From contig NZ_CP009632.1 in NCBI RefSeq assembly GCF_000959445.1, positions 62,001 through 126,000 of the forward strand: a stretch of 64,000 bases of DNA. The letters run 5' to 3'. This DNA comes from Burkholderia vietnamiensis LMG 10929 (GTDB lineage: Bacteria > Pseudomonadota > Gammaproteobacteria > Burkholderiales > Burkholderiaceae). Shown here in pieces: positions 26,637-37,471 of the stretch (positions are counted from its first letter, which is position 1; each line of letters opens with the position of its first letter). Both the position numbers and the translations under genes were made by a program. Below the pieces are notes generated by a model. That model was not told the DNA's origin, did not search any database, and worked only from the letters and a program-made list of their open reading frames with translations.

Positions 26637-27674
26637 ATGACCGCAACCGTACTGGTCGCCACGGCCGGACAAGGCATCCTGCGCTCGAACGACGACGGCA
26701 AGACCTGGCATCGCCTCGGCCTGACCGAGCCGATCGAGTTCGACGGCATCGTGCGCGCGCTCGCCGTGGACCCGGCCACGCCGTCGCGCGTGTATGCCGG
26801 CGCCGATGCGGGACTGTGCATCAGCGACGACGGCGGCGCGCACTGGTATCGCCCCGCGAACGCGCTGAACGGGCAGACCGTCTGGTCCATCGCGATCGAT
26901 CCGGCGAACCCGGCGGTGCTCTACGCGGGCACCGGCGCGCCGTCGCGGGCCGCGCTTTACAAGTCGACCGACGCCGGCATGAGCTGGACGCCGACGGCGC
27001 CCGTATTCCCCGAGTTCTGCTCCGGCGTCAACCGGCCGCGCCTGCTGACGATCTGCGTCGACCCGAGCGAGAGCCGCAATGTGTGGTACGGCGTCGAGGA
27101 AGGCGGTGCATGGCGCAGCCGCGACGCCGGCGCGACCTGGGCGCGGGTGGACGGCCCCGGCACCGCGATCCGCAACAGCGACATTCACGCGATCGCCGTG
27201 TTGCCCGCGACGGCCGATACCGCGAAGACCACGCTGCTGCTGACGGTGAACGCCGTGTACGTGAGCGATGACGACGGACGGACGTGGGACGGCGAGCTGT
27301 CGCGCGAGCGTTTCGACGGGCTGTACTACACCCGCACGGTCGTGCCGCTGGCGACGCCCGACGGCGCACTGCTGATGGCGATCGGCGACGGCACGCCGGG
27401 CACGCAAAGCCGCATCTACCGCTCGACCGACCGCGGCCGCGCCTGGCGCGAGACGGACCTGCAGACGCCGCCGAACTCGACGTTCTGGGCGTTCGGCGTC
27501 CACGGCGCGCGCCCGGAGCTCGTCTATGCGGGCACCAAGTACGGCCACCTGTTCCGCTCGCGCGACGGCGGCCGGAACTGGACCAAGGAATGGCGCGATT
27601 TCAGCGAGATCACGGCGGTCGCATGGACGCCGTTCGAAGCGCCGCTCGTGGCCCATGCGCAATCCACGCACTGA
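26637..27674 (+). CDS. Seven-Asp-box beta-propeller (BNR/sialidase-like) protein
   Basis: Product of 345 residues from ATG 26637 behind ACAAGGAG. Seven Asp-boxes of the form S-x-D-x-G-x-x-W recur about every 45-53 residues, at about 17-24, 63-70, 110-117, 161-168, 210-217, 263-270 and 308-315. The pattern predicts a full seven-bladed propeller that uses nearly the entire chain. There is no signal peptide, so it should be cytoplasmic, and the Arg triad of sialidases is not evident. Databases label such proteins exo-alpha-sialidase or glycosyl hydrolase, which is probably wrong here. Position inside a catabolic operon suggests a lactonase-like or isomerase role; this is inference. Confidence 0.8.
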   Translation: MTATVLVATAGQGILRSNDDGKTWHRLGLTEPIEFDGIVRALAVDPATPSRVYAGADAGLCISDDGGAHWYRPANALNGQTVWSIAIDPANPAVLYAGTGAPSRAALYKSTDAGMSWTPTAPVFPEFCSGVNRPRLLTICVDPSESRNVWYGVEEGGAWRSRDAGATWARVDGPGTAIRNSDIHAIAVLPATADTAKTTLLLTVNAVYVSDDDGRTWDGELSRERFDGLYYTRTVVPLATPDGALLMAIGDGTPGTQSRIYRSTDRGRAWRETDLQTPPNSTFWAFGVHGARPELVYAGTKYGHLFRSRDGGRNWTKEWRDFSEITAVAWTPFEAPLVAHAQSTH

Positions 27675-27686
27675 CCGGAGCCCGCG

Positions 27687-28202
27687 ATGACGTCATCCGA
27701 CTTCCGGCAGCAGGCCGAACGCGCGAACGCGAGCGGCCGGCCGATGCCGACGCCGCACGTCCAGCGCACCCACCTGTCGCTGTTCGTGCGCGATCCGGTG
27801 CGCTCGAGCACCTGGTACGCCGACGTGCTCGGCATGAAGGAAACCGCGCGCGGCGATCAGTGGGTGTTCATGTCGTTCGGACAGAAGCATCACGACATCG
27901 CGCTGATCCGCGCGGCGTCCGATGCGGAGCTCGGCACGATCGGGCTGCAGCACTACGGCCTCGAAATCGCGGGCGGGCTGACCGAGCTGCGCCGCCTGTA
28001 CGGCATGCTGATCCGCCGCCACGTGCCGATCGTCAAGATCACCGATCACAAGGTGGGCATCGGCGTGTACTTCAACGATCCGGACGGCAACCGCCTCGAG
28101 TTCTTCTGCGAGACCGTCACCGACGACGAGGAAGGCAAGCGCGTGCTCAACCGCTACCACGCGCCGAGCGATCCGACGCAGCTCGAACCGCTGTTCGACT
28201 AG
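27687..28202 (+). CDS. VOC-superfamily protein, extradiol-dioxygenase/glyoxalase-like
   Basis: Product of 171 residues. Metal-ligand candidates are the His in QRTHLSLFV near the N-terminus, the His in LQHYGLEI and the Glu in NRLEFFCET, the usual two-His-one-Glu set of vicinal-oxygen-chelate enzymes. The length fits a two-module single-domain protein rather than a full-size extradiol dioxygenase of about 300 residues. Within this operon it is the best candidate for ring opening after the FAD hydroxylase. It starts 12 bp after the propeller gene. Confidence 0.82.
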   Translation: MTSSDFRQQAERANASGRPMPTPHVQRTHLSLFVRDPVRSSTWYADVLGMKETARGDQWVFMSFGQKHHDIALIRAASDAELGTIGLQHYGLEIAGGLTELRRLYGMLIRRHVPIVKITDHKVGIGVYFNDPDGNRLEFFCETVTDDEEGKRVLNRYHAPSDPTQLEPLFD

Positions 28203-28265
28203 CGTCGCCGCCGCCGTTGCCGCTCCGAACCACCGCATATCCACACCATTGACCAGGGAATCCCG

Positions 28266-28871
28266 ATGAGCAAGACCGCCAATTTCGAAGGTTTTCATAT
28301 CCGCAAGTGGTACACGCAGATCGAGGATTCGCTCGCGAACGAGACCGGCCAGCTGGCCGACGGCGAACCGCTGCGCAAGATCGTGATCGCGGCGGCCGTC
28401 CACAATCCGTACGCCGGGCGTTTCAGCGAGAACCTCGACGACCTCGTGCGTCCGTCGCCCGCGCTCGGCCGCGAGTTCGCGCGACGCATCGAAGCGCTCG
28501 CGGCGGGGCGCGCGATCGAGAGCTACGGCAAGGCGTGTCTCGTCGGCTCGGCGGGCGAGTACGAGCACGGCAACGCGTTCCTCACGTCGATCTTCGCCGA
28601 ACCGATCCGCGCGGCGCTCGGCGGCGGCAAGGCGTGGGTGCCGTCGAGCGGCAAGCGCGGCCCGATCAACACGGTGATCGACGTGCCGCTCGCGCACAAG
28701 GACGCGCTGTACGTGCGCTCGCACTACGACACCGTCACCTGCCTGTTCCCCGATGCGCCGAACGACGACGAAGTGCTGGTGATCTTCGCGTTCGCGACGC
28801 GCGGCCGCCTGCATGCGCGGCTCGGCGGGCTGAAGGCGAGCGAGATCGTCGGCCGCGACGGTCTGGTCTGA
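28266..28871 (+). CDS. DUF1185 (amino acid synthesis family) protein
   Basis: Product of 201 residues matching the DUF1185 layout over its full length: FHIRKWYTQIEDSLANETG, LRKIVIAAAVHNPYAGRFSE, GKACLVGSAGEYEHGNAFL, WVPSSGKRGPINTVIDVPLA and a C-terminal DEVLVIFAFATRGR. The family label amino acid synthesis has no firm biochemical support. Members recur in uncharacterised catabolic clusters with hydroxylases and VOC proteins. It is co-directional with its neighbours and separated by 63 and 27 bp. Confidence 0.8.
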   Translation: MSKTANFEGFHIRKWYTQIEDSLANETGQLADGEPLRKIVIAAAVHNPYAGRFSENLDDLVRPSPALGREFARRIEALAAGRAIESYGKACLVGSAGEYEHGNAFLTSIFAEPIRAALGGGKAWVPSSGKRGPINTVIDVPLAHKDALYVRSHYDTVTCLFPDAPNDDEVLVIFAFATRGRLHARLGGLKASEIVGRDGLV

Positions 28872-28898
28872 ATGCTGGCGCGGCGCGGAGGGCGAACG

Positions 28899-29786
28899 AT
28901 GAACCGGGCATCCGGAACCGATGGATGGATCGTCAGCGACGGCTTGCGGCTGCACTACGTCAGCTGGGGACGCGACGATGCGCCGGCCGTGGTGATGCTG
29001 CATGGCCTGCGCAGCTACGCGCAGACGTGGGCCGACGCGGCGCGTGCGCTGACCGACCGCTACCGCGTCGTCGCGCTCGATCAGCGCGGGCGCGGCGCGA
29101 GCGACTGGGATCCGCGGCGCGAATACTACGCGGCGGCCTATGTGCGCGATCTCGACGCGCTGGTACGGGCGCTCGGCCTGCGGCGCTTCGTGCTCGTGGG
29201 CCATTCGATGGGCGGCGCCAACGCGTTCGTCTATGCGGGCCGCGATCCGGAGCGGCTCGCCGGCCTCGTGATCGAAGACATGGGCCCCGGTGCGTCCGTC
29301 GGCTCGCACGGATCGGCGCGCATCAAGCGCGAGCTGCTGGAAACGCCCGACGGGTTCGCGACGTGGGCCGACGCGCGCGCGTTCTGGTGCCGCCAGCGGC
29401 CGAACCTGCCGGAGGCGGCGCTCGATTCCCGCGTCGCGCATTCGCTGCGGGAGGACGCGCCCGGACGCATCGTCTGGCGGCACGACGCCGCGGGAATCGC
29501 GGCCGCGCGGCTCGCCGCGACGCCCGAGCAACTGGTCGACCTGTGGCCGCTGATACGGAGCCTGCGGGTGCCGACGCTGCTGCTGCGCGGCGGCGATTCG
29601 GACTTTCTATCCGCGCAGGTCGCGGCCGACATGAGCGCGGCCAACGCCGTGATCGAGCGGGTCGATATCGCGGGCGCGACGCACTACGTGCATGACGATC
29701 GGCCCGCGGCGTTCAACGGCGCATTGCGCGAATGGCTCGACCGTCTCGACGATCCGGCATGGCGCGCGGGGGAGCGGGGCGCATGA
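28899..29786 (+). CDS. Alpha/beta-fold hydrolase
   Basis: Product of about 295 residues from ATG 28899 behind GCGGAGGG; an ATG nine codons upstream is less likely. It has the oxyanion loop HGLRSYAQTW, the nucleophile elbow GHSMGG, an acid candidate in GGDSDF and the catalytic His in ATHYVHDD. MhpC-like enzymes of this fold hydrolyse C-C bonds of ring-cleavage products, and others hydrolyse esters. The downstream hydroxylase gene overlaps by ATGA, so the two are translationally coupled. Confidence 0.83.
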   Translation: MNRASGTDGWIVSDGLRLHYVSWGRDDAPAVVMLHGLRSYAQTWADAARALTDRYRVVALDQRGRGASDWDPRREYYAAAYVRDLDALVRALGLRRFVLVGHSMGGANAFVYAGRDPERLAGLVIEDMGPGASVGSHGSARIKRELLETPDGFATWADARAFWCRQRPNLPEAALDSRVAHSLREDAPGRIVWRHDAAGIAAARLAATPEQLVDLWPLIRSLRVPTLLLRGGDSDFLSAQVAADMSAANAVIERVDIAGATHYVHDDRPAAFNGALREWLDRLDDPAWRAGERGA

Positions 29787-31412
29787 AAGCGGACAACCGG
29801 AACCGGACCTCGGTCGCGATCGTCGGCGCGGGGCCGAACGGCGCGGCGCTGGCGAACCTGCTCGGCCTGTATGGCGTCGATACGGTCGTGGTCGAGCGGG
29901 CGCCGCAGATCGTCGACTTCCCGCGCGCGGTCGGCATCGACGACGAAGCGCTGCGGCTGTTCCAGACCGCCGGCGTGGCCGACGAGCTGAGTCGCGACAT
30001 CATCCAGAACGTGCCGTTGCGGATGTTCAATGCGCGCGGCGAATGCTTCGCCGACGTGCGTCCGTCGGTCCGCGAGTTCGGCTGGTGGCGACGCAACATC
30101 TTCATGCAGCACCTGGCCGAGCGCACGTTGCGCGACGCGCTGGCGCGCTATCCGCACGTGTCGCTGCGCACCGGCGAGGAAGTCGTCGGGCTGGAGCAGG
30201 ACGACGCGCACGTGACGCTGCGGGTGCAGGGCGCCGACGGGCAGCACTACGCGCTCGACGCCGATTACGTGGTGGCGGCCGACGGCGGGCGCAGTCCGCT
30301 GCGCGAGATGCTCGGCATCCCGCTCGCCGGCACGACGCATCCGATGAAGTGGGTCGTGGTCGACGTGAAGAACGCCGGCCTCGACCAGCCCTGCACCGCG
30401 CTGAACTGCGACCCGCGCCGCCCGAACGTGTGCATCTATCTGCCGTTCAACTACCGGCGCTGGGAATTTCTCGTGTTTCCGCACGAGGACGAACAGGCGA
30501 TCGCGCAACCGGAGTCGATACGCGCACTGATCGCACCGTACGTCGAAGACGTCGAGCGGCTGGAGATCGTCCGGGCGCGCACCTACACGCATCACTCGCG
30601 CGTGGCGGAGCGCTTCGTCGCGGGCCGCATAGCGCTCGTCGGCGATGCCGCGCACCTGAGCCCGCCGTGGATCGGGCAAGGGCTGAATGCGGGCCTGCGC
30701 GACGTGGGCAACCTCGCGTGGAAGCTGGCCGGGATCGTCCACGGTAGGTTGAACCCCGGCGTGCTCGCGACCTACGAATCGGAGCGCCGCGCCCATGCGA
30801 AGGCGATGATCGACCTCGCGGACACGTTCGGCGCGATGCTGATGCCGACCAGCCGTCCGGTCGCATTCCTGCGCGATCGGCTGCTCGCGGCCGCGCGGTT
30901 TGCGCCGGGCCTGAAGGACTACGTGCTGCAAATGCGTTTCAAGCCGATGCCGAGCTATACGCGCGGGGTCGTGGTGACGGGCGCATCGGATGCGTCGGGC
31001 GCGATCGGCCGGATGATCGTCCAGCCCGACGTCGAAACGGCCGACGGTGTGCGCCGCAAGCTCGACGACGTGCTCGGCCCGTGGTTTTCGATCATCGGCT
31101 GGCAATGCGATCCGCAAGCGAGCCTGAGCGACGACGATCGCGCGTTCTGGACCGCGCTGGGCGCGAAGTTCGTGCAGATCGTCCGGTCGCGCAGCGGCAC
31201 GTGCCGCGAGCAGCGCATCGCGAGCGCGCACGGCAGCGAGTGCGTCGAAGACGTCGACAACGCGATGGCCGACTGGTTCGACCGGCATGCGGGGCCGCTG
31301 GTCGTCGTCCGTCCGGACCGGTACGTCGCCGCGCAGACCGACGCGGTCGGCATCGCCGGCGTGACGGCCGCGTTCCGCGCATTCGCGCCGCAGCAGCAAG
31401 CGGAGGCCGCGC

Positions 31413-31423
<11 letters not shown>
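29783..31423 (+). CDS. FAD-dependent aromatic hydroxylase, MhpA-like
   Basis: Product of 546 residues. FAD-binding GAGPNGAALANLLG lies at about 15-28, the DG motif is VVAADGGRSPLR and the GD motif is GDAAHLSPPWIGQGLNAG. The C-terminal part (about 430-546) resembles the thioredoxin-like tail of 3-(3-hydroxyphenyl)propionate and 3-hydroxycinnamate hydroxylases. It should hydroxylate a phenolic ring next to an existing hydroxyl using NAD(P)H and O2. The exact phenol is unknown. Start ATG 29783 overlaps the hydrolase stop, and its stop overlaps the NIPSNAP start. Confidence 0.88.
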
Positions 31424-33303
<1,880 letters not shown>

Positions 33304-33346
33304 CCGACGGACGCCTGCCGCCGATCGTGCGCGGCGCGGCGCGTGT

Positions 33347-34075
33347 TCAGGTGGCTGCGCCGATCTGCGCGGTGGCGTCGATCAGCAGTTTGCCGAGCAC
33401 CTGCTCGTCGAACAGCGCGAAGTGCTCGGCGCGGAACACGAGCGACAGGCTGCTGTTGATTTCGCCGCTGCTGGCCGTGCGGATCGGTGCGGCGATACCG
33501 ACGAAACCCGCGTCGAGTTCGCCGCGCGAAATCCAGTAGCCGGACTCGACGATCTGCTGGCAGTGGCGCCAGAACGCGGTCCAGTCGGTCGCGAATTCGC
33601 CGAGCTCCGCGTTGTGTCGTTCGTGCAGGCGCTTCAGGCGCGCGCGCGACATCGCGGCGACGATCACCTTCGACGAGGCGCCGACGAACAGCGGCATGAT
33701 GCGGCCGCGCCCGAAGCCCAGCTGCAGGTTTTCGGCGCCGGACTCGTGCATCACGTTGATGATCTGCTCGTCGAATAGCGTCGACACCAGCGCGTCGCCG
33801 CCGGTGACCTGGACCAGATGCTGAATCACCGGTTTCGCGGCATTCAGCGTCGGGTCGGACTGCCGCATGTTGTAGTCGAGATGGATGATGCGCGGCCCGA
33901 GCGTATAGCGGCCATTGCTGCCGACGAGCAGGCCGACGGACGCCAGTTCCTTCACGTAGCGGTAGCACGTGGTGCGCGAGAAGCCCATGTGTTCGGCGAT
34001 CTCCTCGGCGGTCATCGACGTCGCGGACGACGAGAAGACGTCAAGGATGGACAGCATTTTGGTCAGGCTCGACAT
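33347..34075 (-). CDS. IclR-family transcriptional regulator
   Basis: Product of 242 residues. The N-terminal winged helix-turn-helix contains KMLSILDVFSSSATSMTAEE and HMGFSRTTCYRYVKELA; the C-terminal IclR effector domain covers about 75-240. The gene is convergent with the catabolic operon and divergent from a porin gene. It is the most likely controller of both, acting on the CCCG-N5-CGGG palindromes. The pairing of this regulator with that motif is inferred from location only. Confidence 0.87.
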   Translation of the reverse strand: MSSLTKMLSILDVFSSSATSMTAEEIAEHMGFSRTTCYRYVKELASVGLLVGSNGRYTLGPRIIHLDYNMRQSDPTLNAAKPVIQHLVQVTGGDALVSTLFDEQIINVMHESGAENLQLGFGRGRIMPLFVGASSKVIVAAMSRARLKRLHERHNAELGEFATDWTAFWRHCQQIVESGYWISRGELDAGFVGIAAPIRTASSGEINSSLSLVFRAEHFALFDEQVLGKLLIDATAQIGAAT

Positions 34076-34286
34076 GACGTGATCCGGGTTCAGACGGGTT
34101 GCGGCAACCGAACGAGCGGCGCGACGGCGTTGCAGCGCAAGCGGGCCGGCGCACGCTGCCGCTGCGCCGGCGACAGGGCCGTAGTCTAACTGAAGTCGGT
34201 CGCGCGGCGCCCGACCGCAGGGCGCGCAGCACCGACCAGCAACGACGGATTTCGATAGGCATCCCTACATGAAGAGGAGAGTGAAG

Positions 34287-35342
34287 ATGAAGACGTGGAT
34301 CCGCGTGCTGGCAATCTACGGATGCGGCAGCGCCGTGCCGGCGTTCGCGCAATCGAGCGTGACGCTCTATGGTTCGCTGGACACCGGCGTCACCTATACG
34401 AGCAATGTGGCGTCGGCGCCGCGCGGCGGCCGCCAGCTCGCGTTGCAGGCCGGCGTGGCGCGCAACGACGTGTGGGGGCTGACGGGCCGGGAGGATCTCG
34501 GCGGCGCGAGCGTTGCGGTCTTCCGGCTCGAAAGCCAGTTCCAGACCTCCGACGGCACGCTCACCGTGCCGGGCGCCGCGTTCAGTTCGCAAGCGTACGT
34601 CGGGCTCGGCGGGGACTGGGGAACCGTGACGCTCGGCCGCCAGTTCGATTTCGTCGGCGATCTGATGCCGGCCTTCGCGATCGGCGCGAATACGCCGGCC
34701 GGCCTGCTTGCATGGGGCTTGCCGGCGAATGCGTCGGCCGGCGGCGCGCTCGACAACCGCGTCTGGGGCGTGCAGGTGAACAACGCGGTGAAGTACGTGA
34801 GTCCGACCTTCGGCGGCGTGTCGTTCGGCGGCATGTGGGGGTTCGGCAACGTACCGGGCACGGTCGCGCGCAGCAGCGTGCAGAGCGCGATGGTGTCGTA
34901 CACGCATGGTGCGTTCAGCGCCGCGCTGGTGTATTTCGGCCAGCACGACGTGACCTCCGGCGGCAATCTCCGCAACTTCTCGGGCGGCGCCGGCTACGAC
35001 GTCGGCCGGCTGCGTGTGTTCGGCATGGTGTCGGACGTGCGGATCAGCGCGGCCGCACCGCTGCGGGCCACGACCTACGATGCCGGGCTGACCTATGCAG
35101 TGACGCCGTCGCTGCAACTTGGCGGCGGCTTCCAGTTCCAGCAACGCGGCGGCGATACGGGCTCGGCCAACCAGCTCACGCTGACGGCCGACTATTCGCT
35201 GTCGAAACGGACCGGCCTGTATGCGGTATTCGCGCGCGGGCACGACAGCGCGTACGGCGCACAGGTCGAGGCCGCGCTCGGCGGCGCGGCGTCGGGGTCG
35301 ACCCAGAGCGCGGTCCGCGTGGGCCTGCGCCACCAGTTCTGA
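34287..35342 (+). CDS. Gram-negative outer-membrane porin (Burkholderia type)
   Basis: Product of 351 residues. A signal peptide ends at VPAFAQSSVTLYG, the typical junction of Burkholderia porins, and the last residue is Phe (VGLRHQF), as needed for outer-membrane assembly. The body has the alternating strands of a 16-stranded trimeric porin with YVGLGGDWGTVTLGRQFD and NAVKYVSPTFGG. I use ATG 34287 behind GAAGAGGAGAG; an in-frame ATG at 34269 is possible. It is divergent from the IclR gene and probably admits the pathway substrate. Confidence 0.9.
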   Translation: MKTWIRVLAIYGCGSAVPAFAQSSVTLYGSLDTGVTYTSNVASAPRGGRQLALQAGVARNDVWGLTGREDLGGASVAVFRLESQFQTSDGTLTVPGAAFSSQAYVGLGGDWGTVTLGRQFDFVGDLMPAFAIGANTPAGLLAWGLPANASAGGALDNRVWGVQVNNAVKYVSPTFGGVSFGGMWGFGNVPGTVARSSVQSAMVSYTHGAFSAALVYFGQHDVTSGGNLRNFSGGAGYDVGRLRVFGMVSDVRISAAAPLRATTYDAGLTYAVTPSLQLGGGFQFQQRGGDTGSANQLTLTADYSLSKRTGLYAVFARGHDSAYGAQVEAALGGAASGSTQSAVRVGLRHQF

Positions 35343-35402
35343 CGGTGCGGCGCGCGACGGCCGGCACGCGCAACGCGCGGCCGCCGTCGCGCCGCGCGCA
35401 TG

Positions 35403-36560
35403 TCAGAAGCGATGCATCATCCCGATGCGCAACGCGAGCTGGTTGCGGCCCGACGACTGTCCGGCGGTGCCGAGCACGTGCGCATGGTCGAAGTCGGTGC
35501 CGGTGTTGCCGGTCGCATGCTGGTACGCACCCTGGATGTACGTGGAGGTCCGCTTGCTGAGGTCGTAGTCGAGCATCATCGACAGCTGGTGCCAGCTCGG
35601 CGAGGCGTCGCCCGCCGCCGTCGCGACGCGCGCGTGCGTATAGGTGTAGGCGGCGCCGAACCACACGTCGGGCAGCAGGAAATACTGGCCGTTGACCTCG
35701 AAATTGTCGAACTTCCACGCGTTCTGCGAGCCCGTCGCAGGCTGGTTCGTGAAGTAGACGTTCGCCTCGGGGCTGTAGACGTCGACGTGCGAATAGGCGG
35801 CGGACAGCGTCAGCTTGTCATTGAACTTGTACGACGTGCCGACGTCGATGTTCTGCTGCGAACGGCCGCTGAAAACCGTATCGTCGCTCGACAACGCGCC
35901 GGCCGTCGTCGCGCCGCCGTTGTTGGCCTTCAGATACGCGACGGCGGCGGAGAACGCACCGGCCTGGTACTGCATCGCGGCGCTGTAGACGCGGTTGCGG
36001 GCGAAGCCGCCCGCCTGATTCGAGAGCCCGTAGAGCACTTCGCCCTTGAAGCCGCCGTACGCCGGCGACACGTACTTGACGCTGTTCTGGATGCGGTAGT
36101 CCCAGTCGGCGTTGTCGTTGTCGTACGGGTGGGCGCCGAAGTCGCCGAGCCAGTTGCCGGCGGCCGCGAACGGGCTCCACATGTCGAGCGTGGGGTCGTA
36201 CTGACGGCCCAGCGTGAGTGTGCCGAAGCGATCGGAATCGAGCCCGACGTAGGCCTGCCGGCCGAACATCCGTGACGCGACGCCGAGCGCGCCGGTGCTC
36301 GCGTTGAAACCGTTCTCGAGCTGGAAGATCGCTCGCAGGCCGCCGCCGAGATCTTCCGTCCCCTTCAGCCCCCAGTTGCTGCCGACGGTGTCGCCGCTGA
36401 CCATCTGGTAGGCGCGGCTTCCGGCCGCGTTGCTCGTGAAATTGATGCCTTGGTCAATCGATCCGTAAAGCGTCACGCTGCTCTGCGCGTGAGCGCCCAG
36501 GTTGAACCCCATCGCGCAGGCCGCCGTGACGGCCGCTACGGCCGCAATCCTCTTTTTCAT
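35403..36560 (-). CDS. Gram-negative outer-membrane porin (Burkholderia type)
   Basis: Product of 385 residues starting MKKRIAAVAAVTAACAMGFN with cleavage after AHAQ, then SSVTLYGSIDQGINF. It ends RIGMMHRF with the terminal Phe. Diagnostic segments are YVGLDSDRFGTLTLGRQYD and NSVKYVSPAYGGFKGEVLYG. It is convergent with the other porin and shares only family-level similarity, so this is not a recent duplication. The open frame extends upstream to 36614 but the signal peptide fixes the start at 36560. Confidence 0.9.
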   Translation of the reverse strand: MKKRIAAVAAVTAACAMGFNLGAHAQSSVTLYGSIDQGINFTSNAAGSRAYQMVSGDTVGSNWGLKGTEDLGGGLRAIFQLENGFNASTGALGVASRMFGRQAYVGLDSDRFGTLTLGRQYDPTLDMWSPFAAAGNWLGDFGAHPYDNDNADWDYRIQNSVKYVSPAYGGFKGEVLYGLSNQAGGFARNRVYSAAMQYQAGAFSAAVAYLKANNGGATTAGALSSDDTVFSGRSQQNIDVGTSYKFNDKLTLSAAYSHVDVYSPEANVYFTNQPATGSQNAWKFDNFEVNGQYFLLPDVWFGAAYTYTHARVATAAGDASPSWHQLSMMLDYDLSKRTSTYIQGAYQHATGNTGTDFDHAHVLGTAGQSSGRNQLALRIGMMHRF

Positions 36561-36744
36561 TGTCGATCTCCGGGTGACGCAGGAATGGCAGCCCGCGTCG
36601 CGACGGGCACGCACGCGCCTCCCGCCGGATCAAGACCCGCCATCGGTTAGTAAGACGAAAGACGTGACGTGGAACGAGCCGGGCCGCGACGAGCGGCCCG
36701 GTGGTGAAGCGTCGGGTGGTGCGCGCAGGCGCGCGGCGACGGCG

Positions 36745-37308
36745 TTACAGCATGCGTCGCAACACGTCGTTCTCGCGGTTCGGATCGAAGAAGCGGTGCT
36801 TCAGCGCGGCGAGCACGTGCAGCACGACGAGCGCGAGCAGCGTGTAGGCGAGCGTCCTGTGCAGCCACTGGAACGCGACGAACCAGTGGTCGTTCTTCGC
36901 CAGCAGCTCGGGCACGCGCAGACCGAAGAACGGCACGCCGTCGCTCTGCGTATAGGTGCTCGACATCGAATAGCCCATCAACGGCACGACGACGGCCAGC
37001 GCGTACAGCAGGTAATGGGCGAGCTTGGCGAGCTTGCGGTCGAGTTTCGGCAGGCTCGCCGGCAGCGGCGGCAACGTCTGCGTCGAGCGGATCGCCAGTT
37101 GGGTCAGGACCACCAGCAGCGTGAGCACGCCGAATTCCTTGTGGGTCGGGTAGTACCAGTCGAATTTGGCGGGCAGGTTGTCGTCGAGCCGGACCATCGT
37201 CCAGCCGGTCCACAGCTGCGCACCGATCAGGATCGCCCTGAGCCAGTGAAGAAGCCGAAGCGTGAGCGGATACTTGTGCGCCGGGATTGCAATAGCCTGG
37301 TCGTTCAT
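36745..37308 (-). CDS. Cytochrome b561-type membrane protein
   Basis: Product of 187 residues with four hydrophobic helices. Candidate haem ligands are His in LRLLHWLRAIL, YPTHKEFGVL, LAHYLLYAL and LHRTLAYTLLALVVLHVLAA. The family shuttles electrons across the inner membrane or reduces quinone or superoxide. It begins MNDQAIAIPAHKYPLTLRLLHW. It lies downstream of the aminotransferase in the same orientation after 163 bp, so it could share its transcript. No specific partner is evident. Confidence 0.85.
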   Translation of the reverse strand: MNDQAIAIPAHKYPLTLRLLHWLRAILIGAQLWTGWTMVRLDDNLPAKFDWYYPTHKEFGVLTLLVVLTQLAIRSTQTLPPLPASLPKLDRKLAKLAHYLLYALAVVVPLMGYSMSSTYTQSDGVPFFGLRVPELLAKNDHWFVAFQWLHRTLAYTLLALVVLHVLAALKHRFFDPNRENDVLRRML

Positions 37309-37471
37309 CTGGATGGTCTCTCGTGTAGGCACAACTGCGAAGGGCGGGATGTCGAACGCCTGCTTCGACATCCCGCGCCGTATGGGACAACCCGCGCCGG
37401 GCCGATGCCCCGACCGCCGCGCGGCGCACGCGCCGTCGAGACGACGCGCGTGCGGCCGATGCGCCGCGTCG

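Noticed and set aside
34041..35333. A 430-codon minus-strand frame opposite the first porin
   Set aside because: The porin has a signal peptide and terminal Phe; the opposite frame has no family features.
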